A stretch of DNA of 7,059 bases. It comes from Patescibacteria group bacterium (GTDB lineage Bacteria > Patescibacteriota > Gracilibacteria > UBA1369). The position numbers were made by a program, and so were the translations under genes. This document shows, piece by piece, positions 1 to 6,180 of the stretch. The stretch covers positions 1 through 7,059 of the forward strand of contig JAHJEW010000126.1 of NCBI GenBank assembly GCA_018825335.1, in the 5' to 3' direction. Each line of letters starts with the position of its first letter. Positions within the stretch are counted from its first letter, which is position 1. The notes beneath the pieces are model-generated. The model was given only the letters and a program-made list of their open reading frames with translations, ran no database searches and was not told the DNA's origin.

Positions 1-577
1 GCGCCAAACCGCGTGGATCATCAATCCCGCCGTCAAACCACAATTTCACCAGAAAATTGCCATTATCGGTTTTGGCCGGACTCCCGTCATCTTCCAGCCA
101 GTGCTCAGCCCGACATCCGTCCAGTGAACTTAAAAAACGCATCGTCGATTTATAACCGAAAGACACAATTTCCACCGGCAAAGGCCCTTTAGTCCCAAGC
201 TTTTCAACCATTTTGGACTTGTCCACTATCACAACGAACTTTTCTGCATGAATTTCCACCATTTTTTCGCGCAGAAGTGCGCGCCCCAAACCTTTAATCA
301 GCTGCATATCGGGATCAACTTCATCCGCCCCATCCACGGCCAGATCCAGTTTTTCCTGTTCATCCAGTGAAGAAACCGCAATCCCAAGTTTTTTCGCCTG
401 TTTCAACGTCGCCTCGGAAGTGCAGACCCCGACAATATCTTTTAAACGACCTTTTTTTATCTCCTCACCCAGAAGATCCACAAAAATAGCAGCTGTCGAT
501 CCGCTGCCCAAACCCAAAACCATGCCACTTTTAACAAACTTCAGAGCCCCGGACGCCGCCTTACGTTTTACATCCAT
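1..577 (-). CDS. rpiA: Ribose-5-phosphate isomerase A (3' end beyond window)
   Basis: RpiA interconverts ribulose-5-phosphate and ribose-5-phosphate in the cytoplasm, in the non-oxidative pentose phosphate pathway. The visible 192 residues start at an ATG 10 bases after the stop of the RpiB-like gene; the C-terminal part (about 30 residues by family length) lies outside the window. Seen directly: the phosphate-loop motif GLGSGST (residues 22-28), DGADEVD (82-88), KGLGRALLREK (95-105) and TDNGN (170-174). By alignment from memory with E. coli RpiA (catalytic D81, D84, K94, E103), the equivalents D82, D85, K95 and E104 are all present, so this copy looks catalytically intact. It is the last visible gene of the leftward prs operon. 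No Shine-Dalgarno sequence lies 5-12 bases before the ATG; a purine-rich GAAGGAGAGG ends 24 bases upstream, inside the preceding gene. No in-frame alternative start with a better ribosome site was found. The family assignment is very secure. Confidence 0.96.
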   Translation of the reverse strand, partial: MDVKRKAASGALKFVKSGMVLGLGSGSTAAIFVDLLGEEIKKGRLKDIVGVCTSEATLKQAKKLGIAVSSLDEQEKLDLAVDGADEVDPDMQLIKGLGRALLREKMVEIHAEKFVVIVDKSKMVEKLGTKGPLPVEIVSFGYKSTMRFLSSLDGCRAEHWLEDDGSPAKTDNGNFLVKLWFDGGIDDPRGLA

Positions 578-587
578 AAATCACAAA

Positions 588-848
588 TTATTTTTTGCTT
601 TCCTCTCCTTCACCGGTCGCGGCCACTTCGTGCTTGCCAAAAACAAGCAGACCAAGAGAATCAGGCTCTTCGTTCACTTTTTCAAAAAGCTCGCGTTCAA
701 TCAAATTATAAGCCTGATCATCATCCTCAAAAACGCCCAGTTCAACGCATATTGTCCCTTTGGATCTAAGAAACTCCATAATCTCTTTTCGGAGAGGATG
801 ACCCTGCTGATCTCCCGCAACATAAATACGTTTTCCATTATCAGCCAT
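588..848 (-). CDS. Short RpiB/LacA/LacB-like protein, half length, lacking catalytic Cys
   Basis: This 86-residue protein resembles the N-terminal half of ribose-5-phosphate isomerase B, a family usually near 145-150 residues. Residues 8-31 (AGDQQGHPLRKEI, then EFLRSKG) align with the RpiB opening motif GADHAGFELKEEI. D13 is kept, but the His after it is Gln14. The following LGVF (37-40) and LGLLVFGK (65-72) match the next strands. Where RpiB has its catalytic Cys in CGTGIGMS, this protein has F70-G-K-H, then a hydrophilic tail and the stop. The DYPD segment is also lost. The other reading frames after residue 72 show no continuation, so this is not a simple frameshift. It lies between prs and rpiA with 10-base gaps on both sides, consistent with co-transcription. 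As the intact RpiA next door can supply isomerase activity, this protein is probably non-catalytic: a decaying remnant, or a small protein with a structural or regulatory role. RpiB ancestry is likely; the function is unknown. Confidence 0.75.
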   Translation of the reverse strand: MADNGKRIYVAGDQQGHPLRKEIMEFLRSKGTICVELGVFEDDDQAYNLIERELFEKVNEEPDSLGLLVFGKHEVAATGEGEESKK

Positions 849-858
849 ATAAAAAAAG

Positions 859-1803
859 TTAATAAACAGAAGAAACCGACCTCCTTTTATGAACGTTCTG
901 GATGGTCTTGGCCAGTAGCGGAGCCACCGACAGAACCGTCAACCCGGGAAACTGCTTGGCCTTTGAGAGAGGAATCGAATTGGTCACAACAACCTCCTTG
1001 AATTTTGCGGCCTTAAGTCTGCTCACCGCGGGATCCGAAAACACCGCATGAGTCGCAGCCAAATAAACGTCAGGATCGGCGCCCCTCTTAATAATAGCCT
1101 CTTTTCCGTTAACAACCGTACCGGCCGTATCAATCATATCATCAAAAATAAGACATGTTTTATCAGTCACATCACCAACAACCTGGGTAACTTCCGAAAC
1201 ATTGTGCGCAGGTCTGGTTTTATGCAAAATTGCCAGATCCGCTCCAAGCATATCGGCAAATCTTTTGGCCATTTTTGTCGCACCCGTATCCGGAGCCACC
1301 ACCACCAGATCCTTAAGTTTCTTCTTCTTGAAATAATCCGCAAAGAGCTTATAACAACTCAAATTATCAACCGGGAAATCAAAGAAACCCTGCTCCTGAT
1401 CTGAATGCAGATTTATTGTAATAACATGATCAGCCCCGGCGGCGGCTATCAAATCCGCAACCAGCTTGGCCGAAATCGGCTCCCGCGGAGTTGCCACGCG
1501 ATCCTGACGCGCGTAACCGTAATGAGGCATAACCACATGGATGTTCTCGGCGAAAGATCGCTTTAAAGAATCAATAATAATAAAAAGTTCCATTAGATCC
1601 TCATTCACGCCATTGGTACAGGTCTGAATAACAAAAGCGTCCACGCCGCGTACGGTATGCTCGGCCTTTGTGTAAAATTCGCCGCATGCAAAACGCTTCA
1701 ATATCATCGGCTCAACCTCCATCCTTAGAACCTTGGCGATTTCTTCCGCCAGTTTCGGATGGGAAGATCCTGAAAATATCTTAAAAGGTGTTCCAGTAAA
1801 CAT
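859..1803 (-). CDS. prs: Ribose-phosphate pyrophosphokinase (PRPP synthetase)
   Basis: Prs transfers pyrophosphate from ATP to ribose-5-phosphate to make PRPP, the precursor of purines, pyrimidines, histidine and NAD. The chosen ATG at 1803 gives 314 residues, the usual family length, beginning MFTGTPFKIFSGSSHPKLAE. A longer frame reaching 1986 would run into the divergent gene and adds no family sequence. Visible motifs: the flexible catalytic loop GYARQDR (96-102), the metal-binding His in NLHSDQ (H133), the ATP-side residues K195 and R197, the PRPP-binding loop DDMIDTAGT (221-229), and the typical C-terminus ending RRSVSSVY. The adenine-site motif is FACGE (38-42), where the E. coli enzyme has FSDGE, so the adenine-contacting Asp is Cys40. 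Asn131 replaces the usual Asp in the VDLH segment. The protein otherwise looks functional. It heads the leftward operon with the RpiB-like gene and rpiA, coupling ribose-5-P supply to PRPP synthesis. A perfect AGGAGGT sits inside its last codons. Confidence 0.96.
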   Translation of the reverse strand: MFTGTPFKIFSGSSHPKLAEEIAKVLRMEVEPMILKRFACGEFYTKAEHTVRGVDAFVIQTCTNGVNEDLMELFIIIDSLKRSFAENIHVVMPHYGYARQDRVATPREPISAKLVADLIAAAGADHVITINLHSDQEQGFFDFPVDNLSCYKLFADYFKKKKLKDLVVVAPDTGATKMAKRFADMLGADLAILHKTRPAHNVSEVTQVVGDVTDKTCLIFDDMIDTAGTVVNGKEAIIKRGADPDVYLAATHAVFSDPAVSRLKAAKFKEVVVTNSIPLSKAKQFPGLTVLSVAPLLAKTIQNVHKRRSVSSVY

Positions 1804-1829
1804 AATCCGCGTTAGAAAAAACTGCCATG

Positions 1830-1857
1830 ATAATAGCAGGAAATAGTTAAAACACAA
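1830..1857 (-). promoter_or_regulatory. Putative sigma-70-type promoter for the prs operon
   Basis: On the minus strand a TTGTGT (-35-like, 1857-1852) is followed after 16 bases by TATTAT (-10-like, 1835-1830). This would start transcription near 1823 and leave a leader of about 20 bases before the prs ATG at 1803. The -10 differs from consensus at one base; the -35 matches only in part. It is a pattern match in AT-rich DNA, so confidence is moderate. Confidence 0.45.
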
Positions 1858-1861
1858 ATAA

Positions 1862-1867
1862 TATGAT
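1862..1867 (+). promoter_or_regulatory. Putative -10 element for the flavoprotein operon
   Basis: TATGAT ends 11 bases before the ATG at 1879. If it is used, transcription would begin around 1873-1875, giving a leader of only a few bases and a nearly leaderless mRNA. This agrees with the lack of any Shine-Dalgarno sequence before this gene. No convincing -35 hexamer lies 16-18 bases upstream, so the call rests on the -10 alone. Confidence 0.35.
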
Positions 1868-1878
1868 ATACCGTCCAC

Positions 1879-3123
1879 ATGAAAAAAAACATTGTAATTC
1901 TTGGCGGAGGATTCTGCGGACTTGGAGTTGCGCGTCGACTCGGGAAAAAATTTGCGGGTAGTTCCGCAAAAGAAAAAGAGTACCAAATCATTCTAATCGA
2001 CAAAGAGACTGTACACGTCTACACCTCCGATCTTTACGAAATAAGCACGGCATATAACCGGGAAATAACCTCGGCATGTTTAACGGCACTGGAAGATTCC
2101 GTATGTATTAACATCGGGGAAGCTTTGGGAAAAATAAAAGTGAATTTCATGCACGATAAAATCACCGAAATCGACACACGGAAAAAACGCATCCACCTGA
2201 CAAGAAATGGACAGTTACCTTACGAATATCTTGTTATCGCGCTGGGCAGCAATACCAATTACTACTCTATTCCGGGACTGGAGGAAAATGCAATGCCGCT
2301 CAAAAAATTAAAAGATGCCATGGCACTTCATTGTGAAATCGATCAGTTTTTCAGAATACGAAAAGAAATGAAAAGCAACGATCCGGTTCATTTTGTAACC
2401 GGAGGCGGCGGAGCCACGGGTGTGGAATTTACATGCAAACTGAAAGGATACATAGAAAAACTCTCGGAAAAATACGAATTCGATCCCAAAATTGTGGACA
2501 TAAGCATTATTCAGGCAGGACCGGAGTTCATTGGAATCGGAGAAAAACCTTCCCGCATCGCCATAAAAAGATTCAACGACCTCGGCATAAAATACCGTAT
2601 TAACACTTTCATTAAGAAATACGACGGTAAATCAATAACACTGAAAGATGAAAAAACCGGAGAAACGATACTGCGCCCCGCCGACATTCTGATCTGGACA
2701 GGAGGTATTAAAGTTAATCCATTACTTAAAGATGGCGAATTGGAAGTAAACTCAAATCTTGAATGCAAAAACAATCCGGGTGTTTACGCGGGAGGAGACA
2801 ACGCGATAATTTATGATGGGAAAGGCAGCCCGGTACCGAAAATAGGTCAGCTGGCGGTACAGGAAGCGGGAATAATAGCGCATAACATCCGGGCGGATAT
2901 AACCGGAGGAAAGAGAAAAACCTTTCATCCGCTCATTAAGGGATATATTATCCCTCTTGGAGAAACAAATTACATGTACAGTAAAAACGGCTTTGCGATA
3001 ACAGGCATTATTCCTTTTCTACTGAGAAGATTACTGGACATTTATTATTTCAGCAGATACATGCCTCTGGGCACGGCAATTTTCAGAATTTTTCATAAAA
3101 CTAAAATATTCAAAACACAATGA
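1879..3123 (+). CDS. Type II NADH dehydrogenase-like FAD/NAD(P) oxidoreductase
   Basis: This 414-residue protein has the two-dinucleotide-domain layout of NDH-2 enzymes, which pass electrons from NADH through FAD to membrane quinone without pumping protons. Seen directly: the N-terminal FAD fold with GGGFCGLG (9-16), the segment IALGSN (120-125), the second nucleotide fold VTGGGGATGVEF (173-184), IWTGGIKVNPLL (272-283), the FAD-contacting YAGGD (303-307), and GQLAVQEAG (323-331), which matches the NDH-2 quinone-site motif AQxAxQxG. The last 40 residues (GIIPFLLRRLLDIYYFSRYMP and onward) are hydrophobic and basic, suiting a monotopic membrane anchor. There is no CxxC redox pair, arguing against a thioredoxin reductase-like enzyme; a sulfide:quinone reductase-type relative is less likely but not excluded. 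The gene starts with ATG and an eight-A run, has no Shine-Dalgarno sequence, and its TGA stop overlaps the next ATG by four bases, implying translational coupling. The family is secure; the exact electron acceptor is inferred. Confidence 0.88.
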   Translation: MKKNIVILGGGFCGLGVARRLGKKFAGSSAKEKEYQIILIDKETVHVYTSDLYEISTAYNREITSACLTALEDSVCINIGEALGKIKVNFMHDKITEIDTRKKRIHLTRNGQLPYEYLVIALGSNTNYYSIPGLEENAMPLKKLKDAMALHCEIDQFFRIRKEMKSNDPVHFVTGGGGATGVEFTCKLKGYIEKLSEKYEFDPKIVDISIIQAGPEFIGIGEKPSRIAIKRFNDLGIKYRINTFIKKYDGKSITLKDEKTGETILRPADILIWTGGIKVNPLLKDGELEVNSNLECKNNPGVYAGGDNAIIYDGKGSPVPKIGQLAVQEAGIIAHNIRADITGGKRKTFHPLIKGYIIPLGETNYMYSKNGFAITGIIPFLLRRLLDIYYFSRYMPLGTAIFRIFHKTKIFKTQ

Positions 3124-3773
3124 TTAATGCACTCGGATATATTTTCGATCTCGACGGCACACTGGCCATAAGCCAGCACTTTCACTACATTGCCTATAAC
3201 GCCGTTCTGATAAAACACGGAATTAAATATACCAGGGATGAAGACATTGCAACGTATGCCGGGCAGGGATCGGAAAAAATTTTTCCAAAAATATTCGCCG
3301 CTAACGGAATAACACTATCCGCTGAAGAAACTGGAAAACTTGTAATGGAAAAAAGAGAGGCCTACCAGAATCTAATAGAAAAAGCGGAGATATTTCCGGT
3401 ACCCGGCGTGAAAGATTTTCTGGAAACGATAAAAGACAGAAAAAAAATCATAGCCACCGGAAATCGCAAACTCCCATCAGAAATAATATTAAAAAAAACG
3501 GGCCTTCAGGGGTACTTTTCCGAAATGGTTACCGTCGAGGACGTAAAAGAACCAAAACCGTCACCTGAAACTTTTCTGCTGGCACTTGGCAAACTGCAAA
3601 TTAATCCGGATCAATGTATAATATTCGAGGACGCGATAAATGGAGTCCATGCGGCAAAAGCAAGTGGGATAGAATGCATAGGCATTACGACAAGTTTTTC
3701 CGCAGGAGAACTTCTTGAAGCGGGCGCGAAACGGGCGATTGGCGATTACAGAGAACTTCTCACCGATAACTAA
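3120..3773 (+). CDS. HAD-superfamily hydrolase, beta-phosphoglucomutase-like (subfamily IA)
   Basis: This 217-residue cytoplasmic enzyme is expected to act on a small phosphorylated metabolite, either as a phosphatase or as a phosphomutase. All four HAD motifs are visible: motif I FDLDGT (D10 nucleophile, D12 acid/base), motif II ATGN (T113), motif III K146 in EPKPSPE, and motif IV IFEDAINGVHAAKASG with E170 and D171 binding magnesium. The helical cap lies at about residues 18-90, the position typical of class I caps. The FEDA-x-x-G-V-x-A-A-x-A-x-G form of motif IV is typical of beta-phosphoglucomutase and sugar-phosphate phosphatases. The start overlaps the stop of the flavoprotein gene (ATGA), and phosphoketolase follows after 20 bases, so the three are probably one transcript. 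The context suggests a sugar-phosphate or glycolate-type substrate, perhaps removal of a side product, but the sequence does not show which. Family assignment is firm; substrate unknown. Confidence 0.9.
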   Translation: MINALGYIFDLDGTLAISQHFHYIAYNAVLIKHGIKYTRDEDIATYAGQGSEKIFPKIFAANGITLSAEETGKLVMEKREAYQNLIEKAEIFPVPGVKDFLETIKDRKKIIATGNRKLPSEIILKKTGLQGYFSEMVTVEDVKEPKPSPETFLLALGKLQINPDQCIIFEDAINGVHAAKASGIECIGITTSFSAGELLEAGAKRAIGDYRELLTDN

Positions 3774-3793
3774 AAAATTAATCTCTTTATCCC

Positions 3794-6175
3794 ATGGCAA
3801 AACAAAGTCATCAAAAAGCCGTTAAATGGCTTGAAAAGTATTTACGATACGTTGACTATCTTGGAACCGCGCAGCTTTATCTGAAAGATAATCAGCTTCT
3901 GCAGCGGGAGCTTTCTCAAAAAGACATGAAGGAAAGAGTACTTGGCCATTGGGGCACCGTACCCGGCCAGAATTTCATCTACGCGCACCTTAATTACCTG
4001 ATTTCAAAACATAAATGCAGTATGTATTTTGTGGCCGGGCCCGGGCACGGTGCCCCCGCCGTTCTTGCGAATCTTTTCGCGGAGGGCACGCTTGGTGATT
4101 TTTTTAAAGACAAAAAACGGGATAAAAAAGGGACCTGCAGCCTGATAAAAAAATTCAGCTGGCCGGGAGGATTTCCGAGTCACACCAACCCGGGAACACC
4201 GGGATCTATCTGCGAAGGCGGCGAGCTGGGCTATTCACTTGCAACCGCCTACGGCTCCGTTATGGACAATCCGGATCTTATTTCCGCCTGCGTAATCGGT
4301 GACGGCGAAGCAGAAACCGGCCCGCTCGCCGCCGCATGGCACAGCAATAAATATCTTGATCCGAAAACCTGCGGCGCCGTTTTGCCAATACTCCACGCCA
4401 ACGGTTACAAAATAACCAGCCCCACCATATACGCCTCAATGAGTGACAAAGAATTAAAAGACCTGTTCAGCGGCTTCGGCTACGACGTGAAAATCGTTAA
4501 CGACACAAAATCGGGCATGCACAATCACGAAGAAATGATCGAAACACTCGAGTGGGCCTATCAGCAAATCCGAAAAATCCAAAAAGAAGCCCGCACCAGA
4601 AAACCGCAACCTTTAAAACCACTCTGGCCGATGATTGTATACCGCTCACTAAAAGGCTGGGGCGGCATAAAAGAAATAGACGGGAAAAAAATTGAAGGAT
4701 TATTCCACTCCCACGGCATTCCTGTAAAAGATCCCGGCACAAATCCGGAGCATTTCAAACTTGTAAAAGACTGGCTTGAAAGCTACAAAATCGGGGAACT
4801 TATAGATGAAAACGGTAAACCAAAACCGGAGGTGCTGACTTTTGTCCCCGGAGGAAATCTGCGCATGGGAAAAAACAAACACACTTACGGAGGCAGCGTG
4901 CGCAAGGCTCTGCACCTTCCAAACCCGAAAGATTATGAAGTCGACTGCAACGTAAAAGGCTGCCAGGCAATGGCCAGCAACACCACAATCGCTTCAAAAT
5001 ATTTCCGCGACATTCTGAAACTGAATAAAAAAGAAAAAAACTTCCGTTTTTTCTGCCCGGACGAAACCGAATCCAACAAATTCAATTCACTCTTCGAAGT
5101 AACAAAGCGCGCATTCATGTGGCCGATAAAACCGTACGATGAAAATCTCGCGCCAGACGGCCGCGTCATGGAAGTGCTTAGCGAGCACACATTAATGGGC
5201 TGGCTCCAGGGCTATCTCTTAACGGGACGCCACGGTTTTTTCGCCACCTATGAAGCTTTTGCAATGATAATTGCAAGCATGGTCGATCAATACGCGAAAT
5301 TCGTAAAACAGGCCATGAAATTCAAATGGCACAAACCATATTCTTCCCTGAATTTCCTGCTTACAAGCGTGGGATGGAGGCAGGAACATAACGGTTACTC
5401 CCACCAGAACCCCAGCTTTGTAAGCAACGTTCTGGAAAAGCACGGCAAATTCTGCAGCGTCTACTTCCCCGCGGACTCCAACAGCCTGAACGTTATTCTG
5501 GAAGACTGTCTTAAAAGAACCAACAGCATAAACCTGATCGTGGCCGGAAAACAGCTAATGCCACAGTGGCTAAGCGTCGCACAGGCGAGTGAAGAACTAA
5601 AAGCCGGTATTGGCATTTGGGACTGGATCGATAAAACAGCCTCCAAAAATCCCGACGTCGTGTTCGCAGCATCCGGTGACGTAATGGTTCAGGAAAGCAT
5701 GGCCGCGATAAGCATTCTGAAAAAAGACATACCGAAGCTTAAAATTCGTTTTGTTAATGTTTCGGAGCTGACCGCCCTTGGACTTGGCGATGAGAAAAAT
5801 CCACTGCTCAAACAAAAGAAATTCGACAAATACTTCACCACTACAAAGCCCGTAATTTACAACTTCCACGGTTACATCGGCGCGATTCGCAATCTGATTT
5901 TCCCATATAAAGGAAATCACCGGTTCAGTATTCACGGCTACCTTGAGGAAGGCACCACCACCACTCCGTTCGACATGATGGTCCGCAACCGGACAAGCCG
6001 ATACGATCTAATGATCGACGCTCTTGGTCAGTTCTGCGCACAAAACAAAAAACTGGCTAAAGAAGGTCACGCCCTGATTGCCATATATAAAGCCGTACTC
6101 GAAAAGCACCACAAATACATCCGCAAATACGGCAAAGACATACCGGAAGTTGAGCAGTGGCATTGGGGGAAGTAG
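3794..6175 (+). CDS. xfp: Xylulose-5-phosphate/fructose-6-phosphate phosphoketolase
   Basis: This thiamine-diphosphate enzyme cleaves xylulose-5-P (and often fructose-6-P) with inorganic phosphate to acetyl-phosphate plus glyceraldehyde-3-P (or erythrose-4-P). The 793 residues match the family's usual 790-825. Seen directly: GHWGTVPG (51-58), GPGHG (82-86), PSHTNPGTPGS (128-138), the signature EGGELGY (141-147), the ThDP/magnesium motif GDGEAETGPLA (169-179), LPILHANGYKI (197-207), PDETESNKF (422-430), TGRHG with TYEAF (477-489), WRQEHNGYSHQNP (528-540) and GYLEEGTTTTPFDM (715-728). By recalled alignment to the Bifidobacterium enzyme, H52, H85, H130, H307 and E487 match the active-site residues H64, H97, H142, H320 and E479. 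One departure is Cys140, where the residue before EGGELGY is usually His. The ATG at 3794 has no Shine-Dalgarno sequence. The 20-base gap after the HAD gene suggests co-transcription. No terminator hairpin was found at the 3' end, which lies 5 bases from the convergent transketolase-like gene. Confidence 0.97.
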   Translation: MAKQSHQKAVKWLEKYLRYVDYLGTAQLYLKDNQLLQRELSQKDMKERVLGHWGTVPGQNFIYAHLNYLISKHKCSMYFVAGPGHGAPAVLANLFAEGTLGDFFKDKKRDKKGTCSLIKKFSWPGGFPSHTNPGTPGSICEGGELGYSLATAYGSVMDNPDLISACVIGDGEAETGPLAAAWHSNKYLDPKTCGAVLPILHANGYKITSPTIYASMSDKELKDLFSGFGYDVKIVNDTKSGMHNHEEMIETLEWAYQQIRKIQKEARTRKPQPLKPLWPMIVYRSLKGWGGIKEIDGKKIEGLFHSHGIPVKDPGTNPEHFKLVKDWLESYKIGELIDENGKPKPEVLTFVPGGNLRMGKNKHTYGGSVRKALHLPNPKDYEVDCNVKGCQAMASNTTIASKYFRDILKLNKKEKNFRFFCPDETESNKFNSLFEVTKRAFMWPIKPYDENLAPDGRVMEVLSEHTLMGWLQGYLLTGRHGFFATYEAFAMIIASMVDQYAKFVKQAMKFKWHKPYSSLNFLLTSVGWRQEHNGYSHQNPSFVSNVLEKHGKFCSVYFPADSNSLNVILEDCLKRTNSINLIVAGKQLMPQWLSVAQASEELKAGIGIWDWIDKTASKNPDVVFAASGDVMVQESMAAISILKKDIPKLKIRFVNVSELTALGLGDEKNPLLKQKKFDKYFTTTKPVIYNFHGYIGAIRNLIFPYKGNHRFSIHGYLEEGTTTTPFDMMVRNRTSRYDLMIDALGQFCAQNKKLAKEGHALIAIYKAVLEKHHKYIRKYGKDIPEVEQWHWGK

Positions 6176-6180
6176 AGAAT

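Larger units (their letters stand above)
1804..1878. promoter_or_regulatory. Divergent intergenic region between prs and the NDH-2-like gene
   Basis: These 75 AT-rich bases are the only sizeable non-coding stretch in the window and must hold the start signals of both the leftward prs operon and the rightward flavoprotein operon. Promoter-like elements for each direction are listed separately. No obvious operator-type palindrome or riboswitch fold was recognised. Confidence 0.75.

Noticed and set aside
588..640. Frameshift explaining the short RpiB-like protein
   Set aside because: Neither other frame between residue 72 and rpiA encodes the missing CGTGIG motif or C-terminal half, and only about 60 bases remain before rpiA.
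420..1001. Open frame on the + strand (193 codons) opposite rpiA, the RpiB-like gene and the end of prs
   Set aside because: It lies antisense to three genes with clear protein-family motifs, spans their junctions, and its translation resembles no family.
1804..1986. N-terminal extension of prs upstream of the ATG at 1803
   Set aside because: It would overlap the start of the divergent NDH-2-like gene, adds about 60 residues absent from the family, and the 1803 start gives the normal 314-residue length.
3121..3123. Possible TGA recoding as Gly or Trp, as in some candidate phyla
   Set aside because: The TGA ends a full-length protein and overlaps a genuine downstream start as ATGA; no conserved motif in the window contains an in-frame TGA.
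4030..4062. GC-rich palindromic run (CCGGGCCCGG and following bases)
   Set aside because: It encodes the conserved phosphoketolase motif GPGHGAP, so coding constraint explains it.
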